Source: Rhodothermales bacterium
Lineage (GTDB): Bacteria; Bacteroidota; Rhodothermia; Rhodothermales; UBA10348
Length of the DNA stretch: 64,000 bases
Assembly (NCBI GenBank): GCA_024711125.1
Contig: JANJTM010000043.1
Coordinates: forward strand, 1-64,000
Direction of reading: 5' to 3'
Made by a program: the position numbers and the translations under genes. The notes below the pieces were generated by a model that was not told where the DNA came from, did not search any database, and saw only the letters and a list, made by a program, of their open reading frames with translations. This document shows, one piece after another, positions 47,501 to 55,432 of this stretch; position 1 is the stretch's first letter, and each line of letters starts with the position of its first letter.

Positions 47501-49037
47501 CGTACGGGGTTCCGCTGTCGTCCGCGACGAAATAGCACACCCCGGTGAACGAGTGCACGGGGCCGACGACGATCCGCACCAGGGTTTCGTCCGAAATGCG
47601 ACCCGACGCATCGGCCCGGTACGTGAACGAGTCCGTGCCCACGAATCCCGGCCGCGGGAGATACTCGAAGGAACCGTCCGCGAACAGGGAGAACCGGTCG
47701 GCGCGGGAGGGACTCCGTTCGAGGCGAACCGAGACCGGACCGCTGGACGGCAGGAGGTCGTTGTTGAGGACCCCGGGGGAATCGACCGTGAGCATGATGC
47801 CCTGCGTCGTGTCGTAGACGTCCTCGACGGCGTGGGGGCGCGTGCTGTCGCACTTGCGCAGGACCAGGAAATCGAGGACCGACCCCGGATTCGAGAGCGG
47901 AACGAAGTCGATCTTCGCCGCGCACGCGTCGGCCGTGATGCGCTGCGCTCCGTAGCCCGCATCGTACCGGAAGACGCTGTTCGGGTCGATGGTCGCGAAG
48001 CTCGAAACGCCCGCGCCGCCCACGCCGTTCACGAAGTAAGGGAAGCCGTCGACCGAAAGCCGCTCGTAGATGTGCGCGTGCGCCGACAGGACGGCATCGG
48101 CTCCCCACTCGCGAAACGGCCACCGAAGCGAGGACACGTCCCAGCTGCGCGACACGTAGGGCGGATGGTGCATCAGCACGAACCGCCACGGGGCCCTGGA
48201 CGCCGAGAGCGCGCCCCGCAGCCAGGTGGCCTGGGGACCGGTTACGGACTGCCCCCCGGGCTCCCGCGGATCGCTGGAGAGGACGAAGAACTCGATCGGA
48301 CCCCACGTGAACGAGTAATACCGCTCGTTGCCGGGAAGCGAGACGAAATCCAGGAGCGGTTGCCCCAGCTCGGTATCCATGTCGTGGTTTCCGAGCAGCG
48401 GGAAGAACCGGTTGATGTCCGAGGCGCCGGGCCCGTATACGCCGCGGTACGGGAAGATCCATCGCCCGTACGGTTCGCCCATGTTCCGATCCAGCGTCTC
48501 CGCGGCACCCACCTCGTAGTTGTTGTCGCCGAGGGAGACGACGAAATCGGGACTCCAGGATGCGATGAGGCGCGAGACCGCCAGGGTGCTCTGACTGCCG
48601 TCCCCGTAGTCGGCCGTCAGGCCCACGACGACCGCCTCGTCGAGCCGGGGATCGGACTGGACCGCGACCGTGAGGGCAACCGTCGCGGTCCGGACGACTC
48701 CGCCCGCGAAGACGGCCGAGTAGGAGAACGAATCGGTGCCGGAGTAGCCGGGCAGCGGCGTGTAGACGAACGAACCGTCCGGAGCCAGTTCGAACGTCTG
48801 CGCGTGCTGCGGGCGGGTGACCGGCACGGCGTAGAGGGGGCTGCCGGGGTCGTTCCCCAGCACGCCGGGAGCGGAAACGTGGAGGGCCGGACCCGGCCCG
48901 ACGGTGTGTCGGTCGTCGACGGCCCCCGGCTCGACCTGCGCCGCAACGGGCGCGACGCCCAACAGGCATACGGCGCCTGCGGCAAGCCAGGATCGAAGGC
49001 GGTCGGGTGTCGAAAGGCAGCGCGACGCGGAAGGCAT
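44562..49037 (-). CDS. Giant secreted metallophosphoesterase with three propeller modules and type IX sorting domain
   Basis: 1,491-aa multidomain surface/secreted protein. Order: signal peptide (SWLAAGAVCLLGVAPVAAQ); a cadherin-like domain (about 35-130, ending PDGSFVYTPLPGYSGTDSFSY); a calcineurin-like phosphoesterase (about 135-330) with VVGLTADYGDG, VSLGDNNYE, LLGNHDMD, MHHPPYVSR and SAHAHIYE; a second cadherin-like domain (about 400-490); three related modules at 501-735, 766-1001 and 1052-1294, each starting VCYxVADx and ending DYExxDC; a short SdrD-like stretch VGLYRDVDGDGLL; and the C-terminal sorting domain from about 1410 (PNPFNPTTRIAF...LPSGIYLVRLS). Linkers are TDPG-type repeats. 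Metal ligands of the phosphoesterase look intact except that the first motif reads TADYGDG rather than DxH. I chose ATG 49037, which starts the signal peptide. Confidence 0.88.
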   Translation of the reverse strand: MPSASRCLSTPDRLRSWLAAGAVCLLGVAPVAAQVEPGAVDDRHTVGPGPALHVSAPGVLGNDPGSPLYAVPVTRPQHAQTFELAPDGSFVYTPLPGYSGTDSFSYSAVFAGGVVRTATVALTVAVQSDPRLDEAVVVGLTADYGDGSQSTLAVSRLIASWSPDFVVSLGDNNYEVGAAETLDRNMGEPYGRWIFPYRGVYGPGASDINRFFPLLGNHDMDTELGQPLLDFVSLPGNERYYSFTWGPIEFFVLSSDPREPGGQSVTGPQATWLRGALSASRAPWRFVLMHHPPYVSRSWDVSSLRWPFREWGADAVLSAHAHIYERLSVDGFPYFVNGVGGAGVSSFATIDPNSVFRYDAGYGAQRITADACAAKIDFVPLSNPGSVLDFLVLRKCDSTRPHAVEDVYDTTQGIMLTVDSPGVLNNDLLPSSGPVSVRLERSPSRADRFSLFADGSFEYLPRPGFVGTDSFTYRADASGRISDETLVRIVVGPVHSFTGVCYFVADDSGTPYDTFTRLSGDREQVIGPTGTLSIEAIAVEPYTGRVFAADGGTIGLLDRLTGAFTTLGTAGTARGPEGAVALGDLDGLSFDPATGFLYAATYSTRSAYLVRLNPGTGSVIAGAFGTGSDYLRLQGLHSVTDIAIHPSNGDLFALQEDGSRSMLYRVDRATGQVLSSVQLATSRLEGLGFDSAGTLLASEGDDGSRVWIVDPGTGATALRARIGTGSNQDYESLDCHVPPTSSTDPGTDPGTDPGTDPEATPFEAVCYLVADDAGTGSRDVLSRLAGSAEIVIGPTGTSDVEAIAVHPASGKIYATNGGTLGLLDPVSATFTAIGPAGTAAGPDGNLPLTDLDGLAFDPANGHLLATTFSSSSAFLVRLDPATGTVVRGAFGGGGDYLRLQGLTGVDDLAIHPASGTLYVLSPGRDTSILSTVDRTSGTVTASVTVAVDDLEGMGFTEDGRLLASEGGDGSRVWEIVPSTGVATLVARVGAGPNQDYEALDCRVRPAGNGSGSGTTDPGTGETDPGAGETDPGTGETDPGDPGEPPPPPADVCYLVADESRLGTSVDVLVAVTKQTNLEVVIGPTGTLDVEAMAFDPFTRRLYVVDGAVLGLVDTATGVDTPIGAAGTARGPAGSLPVGDIDGIRFDPQTGHLYGMARRSGGADVLLRLDPATGRVWPDAFGPGIDYLSLTGDTGLHIDDIAIDPVDGSLIGIVSERDRPSFLASIDRATGIVTRTVTLDLDDVEGLTFDGDGTLIGSLGSYGRAIVRIDRQTGRTSLRTDLGASGTRDYESIDCLTNQPNTIAGRVATPGHDQDLTVGLYRDVDGDGLLRSDRDVLLQHGAPDASGVARFVTVSNGNFLVATLRGSVPDRISVTPLRVTGFGESAEVELPAMASATSTEVSALPHAVTLAPAWPNPFNPTTRIAFSLPTASELRLTVHDLLGREVRILADGTLPAGRHETVFEASGLPSGIYLVRLSAGSVVTTRTVTLVK
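45922..45996. repeat. 21-bp tandem repeat encoding a TDPGxGE linker
   Basis: About 3.5 copies of a 21-bp unit (CCGGGGTCGGTTTCGCCGGTT and variants, starting at 45922, 45943, 45964 and 45985). On the coding strand it gives the seven-residue repeat TDPGTGE/TDPGAGE between modules two and three of the giant phosphoesterase. Copy number can be expected to vary between strains. Confidence 0.85.
46767..46814. repeat. 12-bp tandem repeat encoding a TDPG linker
   Basis: Four copies of a 12-bp unit (CGGATCGGTGCC with single-base variants) at 46767, 46779, 46791 and 46803, encoding TDPG repeats between modules one and two of the giant phosphoesterase. It is distinct in period from the 21-bp linker 800 bp away, though the encoded peptides are alike. 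Confidence 0.85.
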
Positions 49038-49103
49038 GATCGTCCGAGGGGAGATATCGGGCGGAATGCAAGGACCGGGCCGTCCCTCTTTGAGACGAAA
49101 CGA

Positions 49104-49166
49104 CGAGGCGGCCGCGCCGGAGTCCCGGGCGGCCGCCTCGATCCCGGCGCGCCGCCGGGACTCCGG
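49104..49166 (-). terminator. Interleaved 12-bp stems between the two giant genes
   Basis: Two perfect 12-bp inverted repeats interlock. CGAGGCGGCCGC (49104-49115) pairs with GCGGCCGCCTCG (49129-49140), and CCGGAGTCCCGG (49117-49128) pairs with CCGGGACTCCGG (49155-49166). In leftward RNA the order is A-B-A'-B', so either the stems exclude each other or they form a pseudoknot. A third shorter pairing TCCCGG (49142-49147) with CCGGGA (49155-49160) overlaps both. TCGTTTCGTC follows B', a weak T-tract. It starts 12 bp after the stop of the 49178 gene and ends 67 bp before the next start, so it may terminate or regulate read-through. Confidence 0.6.
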
Positions 49167-49177
49167 GGTCTTCAGGA

Positions 49178-52100
49178 TCACTTGAGGAGTGTCACCATCC
49201 GGGTGGCCGATCGGGCGGCGGTTTCGAGCCGGACGATGTAGGTTCCGCTCGGAACGGATGCCGCGTCGAACACCACTTCGTGCTCACCGGCGGCCTGGAA
49301 GCCCTCGACCAGCGTGGCGATCCGCCGACCCAGCATGTCGAACACGTTCAGCCGCACGTCGGTCGAAGCGTCGAGCCGATAGGGGATCGTCGTCCGCGGG
49401 TTGAACGGGTTCGGATAGGCCGCGTCGAGCCGGAAGCCGTCGGGGATCTCGGACATACCCGGTGCCGGTTCGTTCGACGTGGAGGTCGAGGTCTCGTCGG
49501 CCAGGTTCTCTCCGAGGTACAGGCCGGCTCCGTTCGTTCCGACGACCAGCGTCTGCGTGGCCTCGACGACCGCGAACGCCACCACCGGGAGCGTGCCGAA
49601 GCCGGCGTCCACCCAGATCTCGTGGACCGGGTCGTACTTGAGCACGCCCGTTGCCCAGGTGCCGGCGAACACGTTCGATCCCACGAACGCGATGGTCCGC
49701 ACGTCGAACGTCTCGCTGCCCGTGCCGACGAGTTCCCAACGCCAGGTGGACGTGTTGTAGCGGTATACGCCACGCGATGTGCCCGCGAAGAGCTGGCCGG
49801 CGTACGGACCGGGCGCCGGGCCGTACTGCAGATCGTACACGTAACCGTTGTCGAGCCCGGTCGCCGGATTTCCGAAGAGTTGGAACGTCGATCCCCGGTT
49901 CCAGGACCGGAAGATGCCCGCGCCCAGCGTTCCGACCGTGATCACATCCGAGTCGTTCGGATCGATCTCGATCGACCAGACCGGCGTGATCACGCCGTTC
50001 AGTTGCTGCCACGTGACGCCGCCGTCGGTCGAGCGGAAGAGCGCACCTTCCCCGGCGAGGTTCGCGCCGGCGTAGATCACGTTCTCGTTGTTCGGGTCGA
50101 TGGCCAGCGAGATGATCTGGCGATTGCCGAGCGCCATGTACTGCCACGACCGCCCGTTGTCGACGGACCGCCAGACGCCGCCCTTGCCGTCGGCCCAGAT
50201 GCCGATGAAGAGGATGCCGTCGCTCCTCCGCTCGATGGCGTAGGTGTAGAGGTTCTCCAGGCCGCGGTTGATGCGCATCCAGCACTTGCCGCCGTCGATC
50301 GAGTACAGGATGCCGTACCCGTACGTGGCCGCGAACAGTTCGCCGGTCGGCGAGGCCACGAGGTCCTGGATCACCGCGTTCGCGACGATCGCCGCCACCT
50401 GGTGCCAGGTGTCGAGCTTGCCGTCCGAGTTGCCGTCGACGAAGGTGAAGATGCCCTGTCCGGCGGTGCCGGCGTACAGTTCACCCATCGGCCCGGCCGT
50501 GACGGCCGACACGGTGAAGGTCGGAAGGTTGATCGCCTCGACCCACTTGCCGGCCACGTAGTCGTACCACCAGGCGCCCCTGTCTGCCGTGCCGACCAGT
50601 AGTTGTCCGTCCATGCCCGACGCGATCGTCACGACGGTCTGGTCCGGGATTCCCGTGCCGAAGGGCTGCCAGGCGCCCGCGACGAGGCGATAGACGCCGC
50701 CCCCGACGACGCCGGCGTAGGTTCCGGTCGACGTCGAATGCAGTGCGGTTACCGTCGTGCCGTACGGAAGCCCGGTGTTCGCGGGCATCCAGGCACCGCC
50801 GGAGTACACGTGGATTCCGAGACCGGCCGTGGCGTAGACTTTGCCCGACGTCGGGTCGACGGTGACGTCGGTGACCTGCTTGCCGACGAACGGATTGCTG
50901 CCTCCGCCGACGGTCGACCACGAGCCGCCGTTCCACGAGAGGACGGCCCCGCGGGAGGCGACGAACAGTTTTCCGCTCGTCGTGTCGAAGAATCCGTCCA
51001 TGTACAGCCCGTCGGTGACGCCGATCGCGTTCCACGTGAGCCCGCCGTCCGTCGAGGCGTAGGCACCCTTGCCGTACGTGATGGCGTAGACGGTTCCCGT
51101 ACCCGACAGGACGATGTCCTTGATCGGCGTGTCTTCGCCGAGGATCAGGAACGGAGGCCAACTCTTGCCCTCGTCGTTCGAGACGTGTACGACGCCGGTC
51201 TCCGTGCCGGCGAACAGCTGGCCGGTGAGCGGATCGAATACGAGCGCGCCGACCGAACCCAGGTCCGTGCAGACCGAGGCGGTGAAACCGGGGGTCGTCT
51301 GCACGATGACCGTGGCGAATCCGTAGTCGTCCTCGGTCACGATGCCGTTGCCCGGCGTGGAATCGATGTCCACCTGGTCTGCGTGGTACACCTCGGCCAC
51401 GTTCACCAGCTCCTGGCGCAGGGTGACCTTGGCCTGGAGGTTGAGCGACGCCGACGCGCCGGCCGCGAGGCTGCCGATCGTCCAGAGCCCCGAGTTCGGG
51501 TCGTAGGTGCCCTTGGAGGCGTAGACCGTCTGGTACTGCAGCCCGGCCGGAAGCAGGTCCTCGACGACGATACCCGTCATGTTGACCGTGCCCTCGTTGA
51601 GGACCTGGACGGTGAACGTGACCACGGCGCCGAGCGACACCTTGTGCTGGTCCACGGTCTTGGTAAGGCGGAGGTCCGCCTGCTGGCCCCCGCCCTGGCG
51701 GAAGAAGCCGAAGTCGTTGCCAGCGTCGACCTGGCCGAAATTCGTGAAGTGGGCCGTATGGATGTTCGTGGTGGTCAGGAACGATCCGGCCGGGTAGGAC
51801 GAGAGGTCCGTCGTGATGACGAATCGGCCCAGGGACCAGATGCCGAACGAATAGAATCCGTTCGCTCCGGAGAGCTGGGTCGCGATCAGAACGTCGGTGG
51901 GATGGCCCAGCAGCCCGTCGCCGTTGCCGTCACGATACAGGCGCACGGTCACGCCGGTGTGTCCCGAGTCCCCGGTGTTCAGCGTTCCGGATTGGTCCGC
52001 ATCGAAGAAGACCGTGCCGGTGATGACGTTCCGGCCGTCGGTAAGGCAGGCCACTCCTTCGTAATCGCTGTTGCCGCCCGCGCCGAGGGTGGCGTACGGC

Positions 52101-53656
52101 GTCGTATTACCCGTATTTACGTCGATCACGACCAGTTCACGACCGGAATCGCCGACGACGCCGAGCAGTACGTGGTCTGCCGTGAAGCCGAGCCCTTCGA
52201 CGTTTTCCACGTCGAGGTCGAACAGGTCGGTCAGCGCGCCCGTGAGCTTGTCGATCAGGACGAGCCGGCTCATGCGGCCCGAGTCGTTGATGATGCCGTA
52301 CATCCTGCCGTCGTACGAATCGATGGCGATGTCGTCGACGTCGTCGAGCACCGAGCTTCCGATGGTCAGGGTTCCGATCGCGACGTAGTCCACGCCGGCG
52401 CCGAACGCATCGGCGACCGCCGACCCGGTGACCGGGTCGATCCGGATGAGGAGGTCGGGTCCCGCGGCCGAACGGCGCACGACGCCGTAGAGCAGGCCGG
52501 TGAACGGATCGAACGTGATGCCGTCGATGTCGTCGAACGGCTTGACTCCGAATACGCCGCTACCCGAACCGATCGTGCCGATGGCCGCGAAGAGGCCGGT
52601 CGACAGGTCGATGCGTCCGAAGACCCCCCCGTTGGCCGCGAAGAGGGTGTTGGTGGATTCCTGGTACGCGAGGCCTTCGATGCGCGTCGTTCCGGTCGGG
52701 CCGAGGAACGTCTCCACGCCGGGAGCCACGACGCGGCTGATGCCGTCGGACGTCGCGCCACCGTCGTCGTCGTTATCGGCGATCACATAACACACGGCCG
52801 GTCCGCCGGGGTCACGGACCGTGACGGTCACGCAGTCGTCATCGGCTTCTCCGGCGTCGAACCCGTTGCCGAAGGTCGAAACACGGTCTTCCTGGTCGGC
52901 CGAAGACACCTGTGCGCAGTTCACGTGCGTTCCGGGGCGCGTTGCCCGGGCACGGATCACGAGGGTCGCCGACTGGCCCGCGGCCAGATGATCGATGGTC
53001 CACTCGAGGTGCTGGCTGTGCGGAACGACGGGCATCGAGGTCTCGACCACCGTGAACCCGTCCGGAAACAGGTCCTCGACGACGACCGAGGTGGCTTCCT
53101 TGGACGCGGCGACGTTCGAAAGGGTTATCGTGAACACCACCTCGTCGCCCATGGAAACGGTAGTCCGGTCGACGCTCTTGTCGAGGCGCAGCTCGACGAT
53201 TCCGTCGTCGGTCGATTTGAATCCGAAGTCGTTGAGGATGTCCAGCCCCCCGTGCCCGTCGAAAGACGCGGTCTTGAACTGCTTGGTCGACCGGGTGAAT
53301 CCGGCCGGAAGCGTGGTCTCGTCCACCTGCAGGACGAAGTCTCCCGTCGCGTCGATCGCGAAGACGAACTTGCCGTCGGCGCCGGACAGGGCGTCGGCGA
53401 ACCACGTGTCGCCCGCGCTCACGGTGCCGTCGTCGTCGAGGTCCCGGTACAACCGGACCTTCACGCCGCCCAGTCGACCGTCGACGGGTTCGGCATCGCG
53501 GACGCCGAGGTTGGCGCGATCCCAGAAAACGGTGCCCAGGATGCGGTTCTCGCCCGTCGTGTCGGCCGACGCCGGATTCGGTACGAACGTCGCGATCGTC
53601 AACAGGGCGGCGAGCGCGGTGCGGACACCGGGGAAAGTCGTATTGCGCGTGGTCAT
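49178..53656 (-). CDS. Giant secreted protein with DUF11, SdrD-like, propeller and BNR repeats and type IX sorting domain
   Basis: 1,492-aa secreted or cell-surface protein. After a signal peptide (ALAALLTIATFVPNPASA) come: an SdrD B-like domain (about 35-130, ILGTVFWDRANLGVRD, RLYRDLDDDGT); a DUF11/CARDB-like domain (about 165-280); one copy of the propeller-like module (289-537, VCYVIAD to DYEGVAC) shared with the neighbour; a second SdrD-like domain (about 545-635); a second DUF11 domain (about 640-770, LTKTVDQHKVSLG, VVEDLLPAG); and a long sortilin/BNR-like propeller region with Asp-boxes (STDGGLTW, SIDGGKCW, SVDNGRSW, STDGGVTW) up to about 1370. The type IX sorting domain begins near 1410 (PNPFNPRTTIPYRL). 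No catalytic motif is seen; adhesion or matrix roles are inference. ATG 53656 starts the signal peptide. Confidence 0.87.
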   Translation of the reverse strand: MTTRNTTFPGVRTALAALLTIATFVPNPASADTTGENRILGTVFWDRANLGVRDAEPVDGRLGGVKVRLYRDLDDDGTVSAGDTWFADALSGADGKFVFAIDATGDFVLQVDETTLPAGFTRSTKQFKTASFDGHGGLDILNDFGFKSTDDGIVELRLDKSVDRTTVSMGDEVVFTITLSNVAASKEATSVVVEDLFPDGFTVVETSMPVVPHSQHLEWTIDHLAAGQSATLVIRARATRPGTHVNCAQVSSADQEDRVSTFGNGFDAGEADDDCVTVTVRDPGGPAVCYVIADNDDDGGATSDGISRVVAPGVETFLGPTGTTRIEGLAYQESTNTLFAANGGVFGRIDLSTGLFAAIGTIGSGSGVFGVKPFDDIDGITFDPFTGLLYGVVRRSAAGPDLLIRIDPVTGSAVADAFGAGVDYVAIGTLTIGSSVLDDVDDIAIDSYDGRMYGIINDSGRMSRLVLIDKLTGALTDLFDLDVENVEGLGFTADHVLLGVVGDSGRELVVIDVNTGNTTPYATLGAGGNSDYEGVACLTDGRNVITGTVFFDADQSGTLNTGDSGHTGVTVRLYRDGNGDGLLGHPTDVLIATQLSGANGFYSFGIWSLGRFVITTDLSSYPAGSFLTTTNIHTAHFTNFGQVDAGNDFGFFRQGGGQQADLRLTKTVDQHKVSLGAVVTFTVQVLNEGTVNMTGIVVEDLLPAGLQYQTVYASKGTYDPNSGLWTIGSLAAGASASLNLQAKVTLRQELVNVAEVYHADQVDIDSTPGNGIVTEDDYGFATVIVQTTPGFTASVCTDLGSVGALVFDPLTGQLFAGTETGVVHVSNDEGKSWPPFLILGEDTPIKDIVLSGTGTVYAITYGKGAYASTDGGLTWNAIGVTDGLYMDGFFDTTSGKLFVASRGAVLSWNGGSWSTVGGGSNPFVGKQVTDVTVDPTSGKVYATAGLGIHVYSGGAWMPANTGLPYGTTVTALHSTSTGTYAGVVGGGVYRLVAGAWQPFGTGIPDQTVVTIASGMDGQLLVGTADRGAWWYDYVAGKWVEAINLPTFTVSAVTAGPMGELYAGTAGQGIFTFVDGNSDGKLDTWHQVAAIVANAVIQDLVASPTGELFAATYGYGILYSIDGGKCWMRINRGLENLYTYAIERRSDGILFIGIWADGKGGVWRSVDNGRSWQYMALGNRQIISLAIDPNNENVIYAGANLAGEGALFRSTDGGVTWQQLNGVITPVWSIEIDPNDSDVITVGTLGAGIFRSWNRGSTFQLFGNPATGLDNGYVYDLQYGPAPGPYAGQLFAGTSRGVYRYNTSTWRWELVGTGSETFDVRTIAFVGSNVFAGTWATGVLKYDPVHEIWVDAGFGTLPVVAFAVVEATQTLVVGTNGAGLYLGENLADETSTSTSNEPAPGMSEIPDGFRLDAAYPNPFNPRTTIPYRLDASTDVRLNVFDMLGRRIATLVEGFQAAGEHEVVFDAASVPSGTYIVRLETAARSATRMVTLLK

Positions 53657-53983
53657 GTCAGGGCATGGAGGCGGATCCCACGTGGGACCGCCCTCACGAT
53701 TCGTTCGGAGGGTGGATCTCGGCAGCGAATCGTCAAACACCATGCCGCGGGGTCAAAAACGCCGTCCTCGGCTCATTCTGATACCTTGGGTCGCCGGTGG
53801 ACGCCCGAATGGGCTCCAGGCGCCGGTTTGGTGCGGAGCCTGAGTCTCATTCCGAGCCGGATCGGCCCCGCGGAGCGCGCTGCCGTTATTGTTGACAACC
53901 CGAATGCGGTCGGGCTACATTCGCCGCGTCCACCGCCTCCCGCCAAGCCCGACGACCACGGCCTTGAAACGCGCATCCGACGC
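53657..53983. promoter_or_regulatory. Divergent intergenic region with a rightward promoter
   Basis: This 327-bp gap separates the leftward giant gene from the rightward GAF/GGDEF gene. The right half carries a good promoter (53892-53921, listed separately). For the leftward gene I see only weak candidates such as TTTTTGACC around 53752. No other open frame is convincing. Confidence 0.5.
53892..53921 (+). promoter_or_regulatory. Promoter of the GAF/GGDEF-deoB-eutN operon
   Basis: TTGACA (53892-53897), 18 bp, then TACATT (53916-53921), which continues as TACATTCG and so also fits the Bacteroidota TAnnTTTG box. It would start transcription about 55 nt upstream of the ATG at 53984. This is the best promoter match in the window and probably drives four overlapping or tightly spaced genes. 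Confidence 0.6.
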
Positions 53984-55432
53984 ATGATTCGCGTTCTCCT
54001 TATCGTTCTCGCCGTCGTCGCCATCGTCCTGGCCGTCGTGCTCCGACAGCCGCTGCTCTTCCTGCTGGCGCTGGGTCTGCTCGGCGGTGCGGTCGCGATC
54101 CTGACGTCGAATCTTCGCACCCGGCACCGCAGCGAGGGTGAGATCGTGCGGGTGCCATCCGGAGACGGAGGGTCGGAGGACCTGAAATCGCTGGGAATCG
54201 TGGCGATCCGCCCGCGCACGGCACCGGCCGTGCAGCCCCAGGTGGTCATCACCGACGCCGTCGATACGGATCCGGAACCCGGGTTCCTGCCCGCCATCGA
54301 CGAGATCGAAGAGGAGCCGGATGCCGAATCGGCGGACTCCGGCGATGCCGTCGAGGGCCGCCGTCCCGAGGTCCCGGGCGGCTCGACCGAGAACGGGGTC
54401 ACGAAGGTCGTACCCGGCGGTGCCGGCCCGCTCTTCGAATCGGCCTCGGTCCCCATGGCGACGACCCGAGCCGATGCCGGGACCGTGCGCAAGCGCACCC
54501 GGGCCGGTCGCATCATGGTCGAACACGTGGCGGATCGGTACGAGGAGGAGGTGATCCTCTCGGTGCTGCGCGCCGTGCGCGCGGCGCTGGACGCCACGAC
54601 CGTGTGCCTGCTCAAGCAGGAGACCAATCCCCTGGCGTACGCCGTGGAGGCCATCGTCAGCAAGAATGCCTTCGCGCGGAACGGCGGCCGGTTCGCTGCC
54701 CGCGAGCCGCTGGTCGCGGGCCGCCGTGCCCTGGATCCGCTGGTGGCCCCCTGTTACGGCCCCGACGGTTTCGATGCCCGCCGACTCGGCTATTACCACG
54801 AGTCCATCGCGATCCACCAGGTGGCGTTCGTCCCGCTGCTCGGTCCCAGCGGACGCGAAATCTTTCTCCTCGTGGCCGACACGATGGACATGTCGGGCCT
54901 CGAAACGGCCCGGTCCCAGGGACTGCTGCGCGATTTCGGCCGTCTCGTGCAATCCTTCATCGGCAGGCCGCTTACCCGCCCCAAGGCTATCGCCGAAGAG
55001 CCGCAGCGGTCGCGGCGCGACATCATCGCCGAGGAAATGCGGGTCGCCCGGGAGCGGGAGAGTCCGCTCGCGCTCGCGCTCGTGCACTTGAACAACGCCG
55101 AATCGGTCGGCGAGACCGGCGAGGGCCGGGTGCGCGAGGCCGAGGCCGAACTGTATTCGAGGATCGTGGAAGTTGCCGAAGGTGCGAGGGTGGAGCGCTT
55201 CGGCGAACTCACCTTCGGCGTTTTCCGCAAGGACGACGCGGACGCCGCGGCCGGCTGGGCGTCGCGGCTCCACCTTCGCCTGTCCGAGGACAAGGGCCTG
55301 CTCGAGGGCGGAGTCAGCGTCGGCGTGGCGCTGCTCGGGTCGCGCCACGAGTCTCCCGACCAGCTGCGCGGCGATGCCACCGTCGCGCTGCAGGAGTCGT
55401 TCGAGACCGGCGAGTGCATCATCGTCGAATGA
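53984..55432 (+). CDS. Membrane protein with GAF-like and degenerate GGDEF-like domains
   Basis: 482 aa. Two N-terminal TM helices (RVLLIVLAVVAIVLAVVL and LLFLLALGLLGGAVAIL) lead into an acidic, probably disordered linker (about 45-165). A GAF-like domain follows (about 170-325, VADRYEEEVILSVLRAVRAAL, ending ARSQGLLRDFGRLVQSF). The C-terminal 130 residues have the secondary-structure pattern of a diguanylate-cyclase domain, but the signature reads RFGELTF (about 404-410) instead of R-x-GGDEF, so catalysis is very unlikely. It may sense a ligand or bind a nucleotide. ATG 53984 is preceded by a promoter; its stop overlaps deoB (ATGA). Confidence 0.75.
   Translation: MIRVLLIVLAVVAIVLAVVLRQPLLFLLALGLLGGAVAILTSNLRTRHRSEGEIVRVPSGDGGSEDLKSLGIVAIRPRTAPAVQPQVVITDAVDTDPEPGFLPAIDEIEEEPDAESADSGDAVEGRRPEVPGGSTENGVTKVVPGGAGPLFESASVPMATTRADAGTVRKRTRAGRIMVEHVADRYEEEVILSVLRAVRAALDATTVCLLKQETNPLAYAVEAIVSKNAFARNGGRFAAREPLVAGRRALDPLVAPCYGPDGFDARRLGYYHESIAIHQVAFVPLLGPSGREIFLLVADTMDMSGLETARSQGLLRDFGRLVQSFIGRPLTRPKAIAEEPQRSRRDIIAEEMRVARERESPLALALVHLNNAESVGETGEGRVREAEAELYSRIVEVAEGARVERFGELTFGVFRKDDADAAAGWASRLHLRLSEDKGLLEGGVSVGVALLGSRHESPDQLRGDATVALQESFETGECIIVE

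Noticed and set aside
44490-49241. A 1,583-codon plus-strand open frame opposite the giant phosphoesterase
   Set aside because: It mirrors the opposite gene codon by codon, has no domain signature and no start context. The leftward protein has signal peptide, catalytic motifs and sorting domain.
50603-53980. Plus-strand open frame reading into the GAF/GGDEF gene, suggesting a much longer protein
   Set aside because: The first 1,100 codons are antisense to the BNR-repeat protein. The real start is the ATG at 53984, right after a good promoter and at the first TM helix.
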